Source of the DNA: a virus
IMG/VR virus record: IMGVR_UViG_3300037336_000159
Location: 1 to 31,597 of that record
Length of the DNA stretch: 31,597 nt
Reading direction: 5' to 3' (one strand)
Part shown: in pieces, positions 5,692 through 15,126 of the stretch
Position numbering within the stretch: position 1 is the stretch's first letter
How the letters are laid out: each line of letters opens with the position of its first letter
Program-made: the position numbers and the translations under genes
The notes under the pieces: generated by a model
Databases searched by the model: none
What the model saw: the letters and a program-made list of their open reading frames with translations, nothing else
What the model was told of the DNA's origin: nothing

Positions 5692-7866
5692 CTACCACCT
5701 CCTTACCTGGTTATCTGCGTAAGCGAAAAAAGTAAAAGTTCCGTTATCATAACTTTCGCCTTGTCTAAATATCTTACTTGCTGCTGGTGTAATTGTTGCC
5801 CTTGTTGTTGACATAGCATCTAAAGCTGTAATAATATCAGAATCGAGTGTAACACCTTCGTCTAATCCTGCGCCCCTTGTTATTGAACCATCGGCACCAA
5901 TAAATGCAACTGCTGTTCCTGTGCCTTCTAATGATTTATTTACGCCTTTAAAAAGAAAATCATCTGCCACACCATTACGGAAAATCTTTAATCGCTTACC
6001 TGTTGTTTCCCCCCATATAGAACCTTCAACCGTACCTGTATAACTTGCTCCAAAGGTTACTAGAAAAGAAGCTATTGCGCTTGTGCTTGCTGCTAAAACT
6101 AGCCATGTATTAGCAACCCCTGCTGTGCCAATTCCAATCCCTAAAAATTGCCATCTTGCTGTAATATTAACAACTATGTTTTTAATATTTGCCCACCAGT
6201 CAAATATAGTCTTAGCTGTTGTAAATTTTACATCATCTGTACCTGTGATAGTTTCGGCACTAGTTGCCTTTACATTTTGAGTTGCTCCAGTTGCTATGCC
6301 TCCTAACTTAGTTTCGTCCCCACTTGGATAACTTCTTTTAGCTGTGTTAGCTGTTACCTCTGTATTAGCTGTTACTCTTGCTTCGGTATAATATAAATTA
6401 GTTGCACCCTCTAATAATTGGTCTGTATCCGTTGCACCACTTCCTGAGCCGCCTTGTATCCATCCTTCTTCTGTGTCGTAATTGTAATTAATAGCATCAA
6501 CTCCAGCACCTGAATCTACTTGTGCATAATCTCCTGCATTTGCAGTAGGGAATGCAGTTTGTAAATTTGCAATTGTTGTGTATTTGCCCTTAAATCTATC
6601 GTTGTACGCTGAAATATCTAATTTTAAAGCAACCTCTGAAACTAAAGCAATATCAGAACCGTTAACTGTTGGTCTTAATTTAAAATCAAAAAGACCTGTA
6701 TCTCTATCATAGTCTAAATCTAACTGTTGTGTATTAGGTAGTTTAGAACTAAAAAATCCATACTTAAAAGAACCGTTTGCTAAAGATTTAAATGAAAAGT
6801 CTGGATAAACAGATGTGTATGGTTGCGAGCTATCTTTAATTCTATCATAGAAATAAATTCCTCTATTGGTTTTTAAAAAAGCATTCGTTAAAGATAAGTC
6901 ATTTGTAAAGTTTTTTTCACCACCTACATTTTGATTTGTATTAGTAGTTACAAAAGCACTCAAATCAACAACAGGTGCGTCAACTGCTGCATCCGTAATT
7001 AAAACATAGCTTAACAATACACTGTTTGCTGGTGCGTTTGGTAAAGTAGCTGCTGCGCTTTCTGTGCCCTCTACTTTAATTATAGTATTTACATCTGTAC
7101 CAAAAAAAGCTGCGTACCTTTGATTACCTGCCGAACTTAAAGCTATTCCTGTAAATGGTGTGATTGCATTTGTTGAATACCCCACCCCATTAAAATCCCA
7201 CGTAGAAACTCCAATAGGTAAATTACCGTTTGCAAAATCTGAAATATCAATTACACCACCTGATGTTAAACCGTCTATAATAGGAACCCCGTTAAATGGT
7301 ATGCCGTTAACCTTAAATGCTCCTGTTATATCTAAGTCACCATTATTTAAAGCGTTCATTACGGCGTAATTAACAGGCGTAACAATAGGCACCGTAATTG
7401 CGCCTCCTCCAGCAAAAACAAGTATGTTTTTAAGTCTTATACTATCTGCTGGTATGTTTGGCTCAAAAGGTGTTAAACTTTCAACACCTGCAATATATCC
7501 TAAAGTATCACTTTCTGTTGCATAAAATGAGTCTATACGATTTAATGTCGCATCGGCTGCGTTTATGTTAAAATTAGAGACTACATTAATCTGGTAAATA
7601 ATACCATCTTTTCTCCATTGTCCCTGTTGAAATGTAGCTACTTTAGGATTTGAAGAGTTATTAATAGATAAATCTAAACCGCTTAATACACCATTAGGAG
7701 CGCTTAAATTGCCATTTATTAAGCTGTAAAACTGTTGAGCTGTTAGCTTATAGGGGGTTTTAGTCAATGGATCTTCGATAATAACAAACCAATTTAAAGC
7801 CTGATTTAAAGAGTCTGGTAAATCGCTAATTGTTATAAGACTTACTAAGTTTGGATTTATTGCCAT
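5692..7866 (-). CDS. Large tail fibre/side-tail protein
   Basis: A protein of 724 aa rich in Ala, Thr, Asn, Gly and Val. The N-terminus (MAINPNLVSLITISDLPDSL) resembles attachment domains of fibre proteins. The segment TDQLLEGATNLYYTEARV (about residues 480-497) followed by TANTEVTANTAKR is a stalk motif common in phage fibres. A C-terminal tip ends in 'QGESYDNGTFTFFAYADNQVRRW'-like beta sequence. It lies between a baseplate-type protein and the putative receptor-binding protein. No enzymatic motif seen. Confidence 0.72.
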   Translation of the reverse strand: MAINPNLVSLITISDLPDSLNQALNWFVIIEDPLTKTPYKLTAQQFYSLINGNLSAPNGVLSGLDLSINNSSNPKVATFQQGQWRKDGIIYQINVVSNFNINAADATLNRIDSFYATESDTLGYIAGVESLTPFEPNIPADSIRLKNILVFAGGGAITVPIVTPVNYAVMNALNNGDLDITGAFKVNGIPFNGVPIIDGLTSGGVIDISDFANGNLPIGVSTWDFNGVGYSTNAITPFTGIALSSAGNQRYAAFFGTDVNTIIKVEGTESAAATLPNAPANSVLLSYVLITDAAVDAPVVDLSAFVTTNTNQNVGGEKNFTNDLSLTNAFLKTNRGIYFYDRIKDSSQPYTSVYPDFSFKSLANGSFKYGFFSSKLPNTQQLDLDYDRDTGLFDFKLRPTVNGSDIALVSEVALKLDISAYNDRFKGKYTTIANLQTAFPTANAGDYAQVDSGAGVDAINYNYDTEEGWIQGGSGSGATDTDQLLEGATNLYYTEARVTANTEVTANTAKRSYPSGDETKLGGIATGATQNVKATSAETITGTDDVKFTTAKTIFDWWANIKNIVVNITARWQFLGIGIGTAGVANTWLVLAASTSAIASFLVTFGASYTGTVEGSIWGETTGKRLKIFRNGVADDFLFKGVNKSLEGTGTAVAFIGADGSITRGAGLDEGVTLDSDIITALDAMSTTRATITPAASKIFRQGESYDNGTFTFFAYADNQVRRW

Positions 7867-7869
7867 TTC

Positions 7870-10812
7870 TTAATCTACTTTAAAAATGTTATTATTGTTA
7901 TCGCTTAATATTTGTAAATCATTGTAACCTAATGCTAAATCTGGTACTGGTATTTGATTACCTCCACCTGAACCACTACCCCCGCCTGTTGCACCTCCGT
8001 TTATTCCATCTTGTGCGTAAACTTGTGCTATTGTTACGTTTGCAATGCAATTTACAATATCTATGTTAAAACTCAAACAAACGAACTTAAATAAATTGTA
8101 AGCAGGTAGGTTAAATATACTTCTAACATTTATATTATTGCCTAAAATGTCTCCTTCAAATATCCTAAAATTATCTTGATATTGAGAAAGTAATTCTTTT
8201 GCTACTATGTTATTTATTGGCTCTAATTCGGTAACTCCTACTCTAAACCAGTTTTGAGTTTTTGCACCATTTAAAGTTCTTATTCCATCCGTTCTTAAAT
8301 CGCTTTCAACATCACCAAAATAAACATTAAAAATATCTGGTACAAATGAATACCTTTTTTTATTCTCAACCGTAATTAAAGTTTCTTCTAAAATCTTTGC
8401 ATTTGAAACGGGGCTTGTTTTAGTAATTTTAAAATTATCAAATCCTAAATCGGTGCCAAAAATTCCTGCTGATCCGCTACCTCCTATAATTGTAGTTGTT
8501 CTACCACTATCAAATTTAGTTGTAAATCTGCCTTGAGATGGAGCCGGAGGTAATGAAAGATTTATATTTGCTTGATCGCCTACTCTGTTGTCGTTAACTC
8601 CCTTTTCAATATCTAATAAAACGCTAAAAGAATATTTACCGTTATCTTGCACCCAAATAGGCTCAAACGCACCTTTACCAATTTCATTATTTGCACAAAT
8701 AAAAGTACCTATCTTTAAAATTAAACCTAAATTAATACGAATAGTGTCCTGTGTCATATTAGTAGGTATCACTTGAAATGATAGATTTATAACCTCTTGG
8801 TTAAATACAGTTATCGGTGCCGATTGAAATGATGGTAAATGATTATAATTACCAAATTTACTCTTTACATTCAAATAGTAAGTTCCATTTTCTATAAGCG
8901 TTAAATTACCAGTTGTAGGGTCGAATGTTCTATCAAATTTAGAGCCTCTTTCAAACCAATCATAAGGCGTTGATAATTGCCAAATATTCGGTATTAATTT
9001 TCCTCCATTGTCAATCCATTGTTCAAAATCTCCGTTTAAAATTATAGGTTGCGGATACCCTAAATTCCATCTTACAATTGATTTTTTATTACCAGGTATA
9101 AGGGATAAGTTACCGCCCCCTAAAACCTTACTTTCTTGTTGAGTACATGCAACATCTTTAGATAGATTTACAACATTTGAACTTACAAAAGTTAAATCAT
9201 TTAAGTAGGTGTTTTCTGTTGTATTTCCCCTAGCTTTTGCTCCTATATTTTCAAAAACCCAGTAACCGCCCGACTGTTTTATTTGAGCCGTAAATTGTTT
9301 AGCTATGTATTCTAAAACAGTTAAACAATTGGTATAATCTCCGTTCTCTTTTAAAAATCTATTAGTTTGTATTTTATGACTATAAATGATATCATTTGAA
9401 ACTAAGTAAGGAGATATAAGAACTGATATGCCTTGTTTATTACGTGTTATAGTGGCTATTAAAACAGTATCTACTGGAAGCCTACTATTTGTAGTCATTA
9501 CCAATAAATTACTTATACCATATACATAATATTGTTTATAAAATTTAAGTATTTCTAAAGGAGGTATATTAAAATCATAATCAGATAAGCTATTAAAACT
9601 TACATTATTTATTTTATAATTACCTATTTTAAGATTAACCGTATTGCCAAAAATAGAGGGTTCAAATCCATTTAACACACCGTTTTGATTATAAATATTA
9701 TTTACAATATCGACCATTGTTTTAAATGGCAATACTAATTCTGTTTTATCTAAACAATATTTAATAACCTCTAAAAAAGTCATCATATTATTTGACTGAT
9801 CAAAATCAATATCATTAAGCAATTTTATACCATCAAAAGCCGATAATCTAACAGGATAGGGAGTGTTTTTAAACGGTTCTTGCGCTCTATCTGATACTAA
9901 GTAACCAGTCCAATATAAAACACCTGCCAAATAAACCTCCATTAAATGGGTTTTTTCTTCAGCTATTAATAAATCTGCATATTGAAACTCGGTAAATGTC
10001 ATAAACTCCGATTCAGCGGAGCTGCCTAAAATCGGCTCAAACTTATCTTGTGAGGTACCCGGATAATCTAAAATTAAAACGTCTGAACCTGCCACCTCTA
10101 TATTTGTAGTTGTTCCTGCAAAGTTTTTAGTTTTTATAGAAACTTTTATAGGTCGTTCACCAAATCTTTTTTCGCAAAAATCAAAGAAGTATTTTTCTTT
10201 AAAGAACAAAGGCATAACGCTAATATTAAAATTTGTAGATAAGCAATTTGTATCTACATCAAAAGCGTTTAAATAATAGTCGTTTGGTAGTAAACCATCA
10301 AAAGTAAACGATATATTTGGAAAAGCTAAAACTATACTTTTAATAGGTGTAACTGTATTTACCAAAAATAAACCTACTTGTACACTACCATTTAATGTTT
10401 GGCTTATTGTTGCTGTTATTGTGCCATCATTAGCGTTTAATTTAGTTTGTGGTGTTGCTATTGCAGTTACCGCTAAATCACATGAAACAGGCGCTAAAGG
10501 CGGAAGAATTGGAGCTTGTGCAAAACCACATGATACTGAATTAACTTCTTCTATAAATGTAGCATAAGGCGAATAATAAGACGTGTAAAAGTTAAATTTA
10601 TTAAATCCTTCACAATAATAATTTAAAAATTGATTATCGTTTTTATTCCCTCTAGTTGTATAGTTTAATACTTGATTTTGGTAATTTGTAGCGTTTCCAC
10701 TTGTAAGAATTAATACTGTAAAACGCCTTGTAACCGTATCAAATTGAATGAGCCTAGCTATATTTAAAACACCATCTTGGTAACTAAAATTATCTACTAC
10801 AATTACTGCCAT
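7870..10812 (-). CDS. Large distal tail/baseplate protein with an SprB-like Ig domain
   Basis: A protein of 980 aa, the first long gene after the tape measure, where distal tail, baseplate and tail-tip proteins are encoded. Residues about 110-200 contain NDGTITATISQ... and GLLPNDYYLNAFDVDTNC, which read like an SprB-type or Ig-like repeat of Bacteroidota surface adhesins. The centre holds several beta-rich stretches and may cover the Dit/Tal function. The C-terminus is a Gly/Ser-rich hinge (about 950-965) followed by QIPVPDLALGYNDLQIL. Its start overlaps the tape-measure stop by one base. No lysozyme or protease motif found. Confidence 0.68.
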   Translation of the reverse strand: MAVIVVDNFSYQDGVLNIARLIQFDTVTRRFTVLILTSGNATNYQNQVLNYTTRGNKNDNQFLNYYCEGFNKFNFYTSYYSPYATFIEEVNSVSCGFAQAPILPPLAPVSCDLAVTAIATPQTKLNANDGTITATISQTLNGSVQVGLFLVNTVTPIKSIVLAFPNISFTFDGLLPNDYYLNAFDVDTNCLSTNFNISVMPLFFKEKYFFDFCEKRFGERPIKVSIKTKNFAGTTTNIEVAGSDVLILDYPGTSQDKFEPILGSSAESEFMTFTEFQYADLLIAEEKTHLMEVYLAGVLYWTGYLVSDRAQEPFKNTPYPVRLSAFDGIKLLNDIDFDQSNNMMTFLEVIKYCLDKTELVLPFKTMVDIVNNIYNQNGVLNGFEPSIFGNTVNLKIGNYKINNVSFNSLSDYDFNIPPLEILKFYKQYYVYGISNLLVMTTNSRLPVDTVLIATITRNKQGISVLISPYLVSNDIIYSHKIQTNRFLKENGDYTNCLTVLEYIAKQFTAQIKQSGGYWVFENIGAKARGNTTENTYLNDLTFVSSNVVNLSKDVACTQQESKVLGGGNLSLIPGNKKSIVRWNLGYPQPIILNGDFEQWIDNGGKLIPNIWQLSTPYDWFERGSKFDRTFDPTTGNLTLIENGTYYLNVKSKFGNYNHLPSFQSAPITVFNQEVINLSFQVIPTNMTQDTIRINLGLILKIGTFICANNEIGKGAFEPIWVQDNGKYSFSVLLDIEKGVNDNRVGDQANINLSLPPAPSQGRFTTKFDSGRTTTIIGGSGSAGIFGTDLGFDNFKITKTSPVSNAKILEETLITVENKKRYSFVPDIFNVYFGDVESDLRTDGIRTLNGAKTQNWFRVGVTELEPINNIVAKELLSQYQDNFRIFEGDILGNNINVRSIFNLPAYNLFKFVCLSFNIDIVNCIANVTIAQVYAQDGINGGATGGGSGSGGGNQIPVPDLALGYNDLQILSDNNNNIFKVD

Positions 10813-12686
10813 TATCCGCGTCTTTTACTCGTTTGACTCGCCTTGTTAAATACTACTATTAAATCTTGACCTGAAATTCTAACATCGGGTATAAAAGTAG
10901 TTGAAGCGCTTGAACCCCTAGAATTTATTAATTTATTAGTGTTTTGATTTGTAATTACATTTGATCCAGTAGGTAGGTTTAAGAGTTCTGGCCCACGTTC
11001 GCCTACCATTGCTAAACCGCCTTTGAAATTAGTTACACCTGTTGCAAATCCTGGTATTCTTGTTCCGTTTGCTCCACCGCTAGAGCCTCCGCTGCCTATA
11101 TTAGATGCTGCACCTTTAACAAAGGAACCTAAAGCGACTAAGGCTGCACCAGCTGCGATAGCTAATACTGGATTTAATGACATCAAAGCTGTTTTAATTC
11201 CTTTTACACCTATACCAACCCCGATTGCTAATTGTCCTAATTGTATTGCTATATTGCCTACGCTAGTTAATAAAACACTACCTAACTGACTTGCTATATC
11301 TGCTCCGCTTGCTAAACCTCCACCAATTGCAGCGGCTAAACCTCCGAATGTATCTGCAATACCACCATTTATTATTTGACTAGCATTATCATTAAATCTT
11401 TTTAAAGATTCAATAGTTTGTAATTCAAAATCGCTAAAAACGGTATTAATTTCTAGTACTGGCTTAATTTTTATTTTAAGACTATTTTCTCCTGTTGCTT
11501 TATTTATTTCTTCCTGTATGTTAAATAGACCTAATGTATCAAATGTAAAATCGGCTTTTATAGCTGTCGCTTTTACTCGTGTGCTATTTAATTCCTTAAG
11601 TTTATTATTAGCTTCTTTTAAACCATCATTAAATGGATTTACACCCGATTGAGCTGTAATTTGATTTATCTTAGAAACTAAATCTAATTGTTGCTTTAAA
11701 ATCTTTGCATTGTCGGTGTTTAAATCAAAAATGATTTTATCTGATTCAGCTACTTTAGTTTTTGCGCTGCTTAATTTTACAACATCCGATAAAGCTCCAC
11801 CATCTCGAGTGCTTCCGCTTGTCGCATTGTTAAAAGCCTTGTCAACTTCGCTCTGTTGCTTTAATAATAACTTTTGATTTTTAATTCGTTCATCTGTTAT
11901 TTTTTGCTCGTTTTCTAACTGCCTACTTGCTAATTGAGCTATTTTATTTTCTGCAGCTCTAGCTTGTGCAACCTGTATTAAAGCATTTTTTAAACGTCCA
12001 TAAGCTTCTGAACCTTTATCGGTTAAAACTTGCTCATTTGTAAGATTGCCAAAATAAGCAGGAAATTTAGCTTGTAGTGTGTCGACTGCTTTATTTCGTT
12101 CTGTTATTGATAAAGTTGTGTTTCTGGTTGCCCTAAATAATGTTTCTAATCCTGCTATTTCTTTTTGAGCATCTTGTGCACCTTTTAATAATGCACCTCT
12201 AACAGCATCTAAAGTTTCTACATAAGTTAGATTTTCTTTTGCAGCGGCTCCAGTTTCTTTGCGTGATTTTTGTTGATATTGTTGATAAAACAGAATTGCA
12301 GCTCCTACTACTGATAAAGCAATACCTAAACCAGCAGGGCCTATCAAAGACTGTCCTAATGCTTTTAATGCAGCGGAGTTGCTGCCCGATTCCTTTCTTA
12401 AACTTTGGAATGATTCTAATAATGGATTTAAGTTGTTTTGAATACCTATAAATCCGAACGGAGAATCCTGAGCAACACGACCTAAATTTTGTAATGCAAA
12501 AGCTGCTCTATTAGAACCTACTGAAAAAGACTGCAAAGACTGACCTCCGCTTTTTACGCTGTTGTCAAATTTAGAAAGGTTCTTTTGAGCGTTGTTAGAA
12601 AAATTACTTATCTCTTTATTTGCGGCTGCTAAACCAGCATTTAAACCTTTAATGTCCGCTCCAATGCCTACGCTTAAATCTGCCAT
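10812..12686 (-). CDS. Tail tape measure protein
   Basis: A protein of 624 aa: Ala/Ser/Asn/Lys-rich helical N-terminal part with heptad-like stretches, two hydrophobic segments (about 115-135 and 475-535), and the C-terminal signature GLAMVGERGPELLNLPTGSN seen in many tape measure proteins. It determines tail length in siphophages; at about 0.15 nm per residue this would give a tail of roughly 90 nm, on the short side. It follows the G/GT chaperone genes, the standard position. Confidence 0.9.
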   Translation of the reverse strand: MADLSVGIGADIKGLNAGLAAANKEISNFSNNAQKNLSKFDNSVKSGGQSLQSFSVGSNRAAFALQNLGRVAQDSPFGFIGIQNNLNPLLESFQSLRKESGSNSAALKALGQSLIGPAGLGIALSVVGAAILFYQQYQQKSRKETGAAAKENLTYVETLDAVRGALLKGAQDAQKEIAGLETLFRATRNTTLSITERNKAVDTLQAKFPAYFGNLTNEQVLTDKGSEAYGRLKNALIQVAQARAAENKIAQLASRQLENEQKITDERIKNQKLLLKQQSEVDKAFNNATSGSTRDGGALSDVVKLSSAKTKVAESDKIIFDLNTDNAKILKQQLDLVSKINQITAQSGVNPFNDGLKEANNKLKELNSTRVKATAIKADFTFDTLGLFNIQEEINKATGENSLKIKIKPVLEINTVFSDFELQTIESLKRFNDNASQIINGGIADTFGGLAAAIGGGLASGADIASQLGSVLLTSVGNIAIQLGQLAIGVGIGVKGIKTALMSLNPVLAIAAGAALVALGSFVKGAASNIGSGGSSGGANGTRIPGFATGVTNFKGGLAMVGERGPELLNLPTGSNVITNQNTNKLINSRGSSASTTFIPDVRISGQDLIVVFNKASQTSKRRG

Positions 12687-12688
12687 TA

Positions 12689-13015
12689 TTATTTATTTAG
12701 ATTCTTAAATGCTTCATGAGCTTTTTTAAGAGCGTTAATTGATATTGTTTTATTCTTTGGTATTACATCGCCTTCTAATGGCATAAACTCAAACTCTGAT
12801 TTAATCATTGTTTTAGGGTCTGCGTAGCTACAATATATTAGCCATTGTAATCTTCTTTGTTTTTTTGCATCGTCTAGGCTTTTATTCTTATTACCTAAAA
12901 CAAGCAAATAATATTGTTGCTCGGTTATGCAATAAAATTCTTTAGGTTTTAATCGTAAATTACCGTATGCAAATGATTCAATGGCTATAAAGTCGGTACC
13001 TCCTTTTTGCTTACC
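12689..13015 (-). CDS. T domain of the G-T tail assembly chaperone (made by -1 frameshift)
   Basis: A frame of 108 codons, open from the slip site at 13015 down to 12689, beginning GKQKGGTDFIAIESFAYGNL and ending EAFKNLNK. It has no ATG near its 5' end (the first start-like codon is a TTG at 12907), so it is unlikely to be translated alone. It lies in the -1 frame relative to the upstream gene and directly before the tape measure, exactly where lambda gpT is. The predicted G-T fusion is 223 aa (115 + 108). It should bind the tape measure during tail assembly. Confidence 0.75.
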   Translation of the reverse strand, partial: GKQKGGTDFIAIESFAYGNLRLKPKEFYCITEQQYYLLVLGNKNKSLDDAKKQRRLQWLIYCSYADPKTMIKSEFEFMPLEGDVIPKNKTISINALKKAHEAFKNLNK

Positions 13016-13359
13016 TTTTTTTTTACAGGGTTTAAAACGTTTATTAGTTTTTGAGTTGCTCTACTTTCTTTAAAAGCAGTTGCAATCCTTAAAACTTCAT
13101 TTGGTAAATCGTTTAAATCTTCTGTCAAAGAATAGGCATTTTCAAAAGTCGGATATTCTAAATCTTGACTTTCTGCATAGTTACACAAACCAGCGTAAAC
13201 TATATATGAAAAGGATTTAAACTCGTCAATAATTGCGTCCTTGTTAGGGTTACGATTTAGCTCATTTAAGTGCTTTTCACTATAAATCATTATAGCTTTC
13301 ATTCCAAAAAGCAAGGTATGTTCTACCTTGCCTATTTGTACTTTAACAATACCATTCAT
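12985..13359 (-). CDS. Tail assembly chaperone, G-like
   Basis: A protein of 124 aa between the tail tube gene and the tape measure: MNGIVKVQIGKVEHTLLFGMKAIMIYSEKH, a helical core, and a Lys-rich C-terminus (VKKKVSKKEV) that contains the slippery codons. Position and size match lambda gpG-type chaperones, which coat the tape measure and are absent from the virion. About ten codons after the slip site the zero frame stops at 12987-12985. Confidence 0.78.
   Translation of the reverse strand: MNGIVKVQIGKVEHTLLFGMKAIMIYSEKHLNELNRNPNKDAIIDEFKSFSYIVYAGLCNYAESQDLEYPTFENAYSLTEDLNDLPNEVLRIATAFKESRATQKLINVLNPVKKKVSKKEVPTL
13015..13021 (-). promoter_or_regulatory. Programmed -1 ribosomal frameshift site A AAA AAG
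   Basis: In the zero frame of the G-like gene the codons are GTA AAA AAA AAG GTA. The last seven bases of the run form A AAA AAG, the strongest bacterial -1 slippery heptamer (as in dnaX). After slippage the -1 frame is open for 108 codons into the T-like domain. A weak downstream stem (TACCG with CGGTA, 12998-12994 and 12967-12963) is possible but is far from the slip site. Confidence 0.8.
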
Positions 13360-13360
13360 A

Positions 13361-13831
13361 TTATATTGCTATTGTGGTCTGGTCTCCAGGTACTCCGATA
13401 CCTGTTAAAGTTCCGCTAAATTCTTGAATAGAACCTTTTGCGCCTGTATCGGAATAGCTATCTATTCTCATTAATCCATAGCGCAAAGTTACACTTGCAA
13501 TATCATACATAAAACCCCAAAAAACAGTTTTGTTTTTCCAAAGGTTAAATAATGCGTTTTGGTCTATTGAAGTATCTAAAGCTTGTAACTCTAAAGCTTC
13601 AGCGCTAAAATCCATAGTCCATCCTGCCGTGTCTCCTATTGATTCAGCCCACAATCCGGCACACTTAGAATTAGATTCTATTGTGTTCGTTGTACCGCTA
13701 AATCCGTTAGATGTTAAACACTTAACTAACTTAGCATTTGCCAATGTTACAGCATTTAAAGCAGTTGTTGCGGGCGTTGTAGTATCCACATAAAAAAGAA
13801 ATTCCGTTCCTTTTAAATAATTTTCAGCCAT
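13361..13831 (-). CDS. Major tail tube protein
   Basis: A protein of 156 aa, MAENYLKGTEFLFYVDTTTPATT..., with beta-rich sequence, DTAGWTMDFSAEALEL and the C-terminal SIQEFSGTLTGIGVPGDQ typical of TP901-1-like tail tube proteins. It assembles as hexameric rings forming the non-contractile tail tube. It lies just upstream of the chaperone genes. No sheath gene is present, which supports a siphovirus. Confidence 0.85.
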   Translation of the reverse strand: MAENYLKGTEFLFYVDTTTPATTALNAVTLANAKLVKCLTSNGFSGTTNTIESNSKCAGLWAESIGDTAGWTMDFSAEALELQALDTSIDQNALFNLWKNKTVFWGFMYDIASVTLRYGLMRIDSYSDTGAKGSIQEFSGTLTGIGVPGDQTTIAI

Positions 13832-13835
13832 GATA

Positions 13836-13958
13836 TTATTTTATTTTATTGTTAATGTAATTTTTACGTTTCCAATCAATTTGAGCCTTAATTATCCAGC
13901 AACATTTTAGCGGATATGGATATATTTTTTCGGCTTTAATCTCTTTTTTAGACTTCAT
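13836..13958 (-). CDS. Small basic protein, 40 aa, in the tail operon
   Basis: ATG at 13958 opens 40 codons (MKSKKEIKAEKIYPYPLKCC then WIIKAQIDWKRKNYINNKIK). It overlaps the 3' end of the tail completion gene by 11 bases and stops 4 bases before the tail tube ATG, filling an otherwise empty 116-base gap in a packed operon. Two adjacent cysteines and high lysine content are its only features. It may be a real small tail-region protein, or only a spacer. Confidence 0.45.
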   Translation of the reverse strand: MKSKKEIKAEKIYPYPLKCCWIIKAQIDWKRKNYINNKIK

Positions 13959-14358
13959 TAAGGGTTATTCTATACCTTATTAACTGCCTAAATACATTTT
14001 CGGTATCTGTTAAATTATCAAAACTAACAGAACTTTCTAATTTTATATCAAATATAGTAAAATTATCAATTACAAAGTTATTCATTTGCAATATAACTAA
14101 ATCTTCTAAGTCGTTTAATTTCAGTCTATCTCCTGTGTTACCTGTTGCTGCATACCTAGTAATTAAATCTAGCAAAACGGTACATTGCCATTGACCGCCA
14201 CATTTCGAGTTGTCGGTATCTTCTTTAGTTTGAGTTGATATAATAAGATATTCGCTAGGATTAATATTTGCAGGTAATCTATAATCATAAACATTAACCG
14301 CACCTATCAAAGCTAGTTTAACACCTTTTCTAATCCATTTATCGGGATTTGTTAACAT
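13948..14358 (-). CDS. Tail completion/terminator protein
   Basis: A protein of 136 aa with the pattern of the DUF3168/gpU-like tail terminator: an N-terminal helix (NPDKWIRKGVKLAL), central VYDYRLP and YLIISTQT..., CTVLLDLITRY, and a C-terminal strand VFRQLIRYRITLNEV. These form a ring at the head-proximal end of the tail. It comes between the gp10-like and tail tube genes, the usual place, and its start overlaps the end of the gp10-like gene by 20 bases. Confidence 0.72.
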   Translation of the reverse strand: MLTNPDKWIRKGVKLALIGAVNVYDYRLPANINPSEYLIISTQTKEDTDNSKCGGQWQCTVLLDLITRYAATGNTGDRLKLNDLEDLVILQMNNFVIDNFTIFDIKLESSVSFDNLTDTENVFRQLIRYRITLNEV

Positions 14359-14794
14359 TTGTAGTTAATATTTGTAGTTTCTTTTGTAAAGATGCAATAT
14401 ATTTTTGTCGATTTAAAGTGAATGCAGGATATAAAAACGGTTGAGGTCTTATATTTATTTGTTTAACTCCTTTGCCTTTAAATAGTATTGCTAATTCTTT
14501 TAATTCGCTTGGTACGTTTACTAGTCCACCTGTGCCAAATTCAACATAAGCCGAGTAAGGAGCATTTGCAAATATTCTAGCTCCTAATCCTCCATTTGAT
14601 AATTTGTAAGTAATTTGCTGTTTTAATGAACCGCCTATAATATTTTTAGCCTTATTTACTGGAGCTAATCTTTTAGCGTCTGATTCAATATTACGTCCTG
14701 TTAATTCTGTTTGATCTATTACAAATAGTTCAACATCTTTGCCAAATTTTATGAGCTGTTTTTGTACAAAATCTACTCTATTAACTTTGCTCAT
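14339..14794 (-). CDS. HK97 gp10-like head-tail/tail completion protein
   Basis: A protein of 151 aa. The signature 'ESDAKRLAPV..' near residue 40, followed by 'LKQQITYKL', 'ARIFANAPYSAYVEFGTG' and 'RPQPFLYPAF', matches the HK97-gp10_like family, which links the neck and tail. Its start overlaps the stop of the upstream adaptor gene by one base. Confidence 0.88.
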   Translation of the reverse strand: MSKVNRVDFVQKQLIKFGKDVELFVIDQTELTGRNIESDAKRLAPVNKAKNIIGGSLKQQITYKLSNGGLGARIFANAPYSAYVEFGTGGLVNVPSELKELAILFKGKGVKQINIRPQPFLYPAFTLNRQKYIASLQKKLQILTTNVNKSR

Positions 14795-15126
14795 TATAAC
14801 TCCGCTTTAACACAAAATAAATCAACTAATAAACCAGCTTCATTAACATTTCTACTACCTTTAATAACATACTTTTGATTTTTATAAAGCATGTAAATAT
14901 CTTTGCCGTTGTAGTCAAAATCTTTTCTAAAACGTAATTGAATTAAAAATGGATTATTAAATTGATCTAATCCAAAATCTGTAAATTTATAACCTACTCC
15001 ATTAGTGCTTATTTTTCCCCATGATCTAAACAAAAAAGCATCTTGCATAGTATGACCTGCAAAATCGTTCGGTACTGCAGTTGTTTGCCAAAATTGAAAA
15101 CGCTTATTGTATTCTCGAGATATCAT
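14794..15126 (-). CDS. Head-tail adaptor (stopper) protein
   Basis: A protein of 110 aa of the SPP1 gp16/Phage_H_T_join type: MISREYNKRFQFWQTTAVPN, a long beta region (LIQLRFRKDFDYNGKDIYML, then KNQKYVIKGSRNV) and a terminal strand. The 'I.LRFR.D.......I...N..Y.I.G...V' pattern is typical of the family. It plugs the portal channel after packaging. Start and stop overlap the neighbouring genes by single bases. Confidence 0.78.
   Translation of the reverse strand: MISREYNKRFQFWQTTAVPNDFAGHTMQDAFLFRSWGKISTNGVGYKFTDFGLDQFNNPFLIQLRFRKDFDYNGKDIYMLYKNQKYVIKGSRNVNEAGLLVDLFCVKAEL

Noticed and set aside
5692-7866. Possible diversity-generating retroelement or phase-variable repeats in the tail fibre.
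   Set aside because: No reverse transcriptase, no template/variable repeat pair and no long simple repeats were seen in the window.
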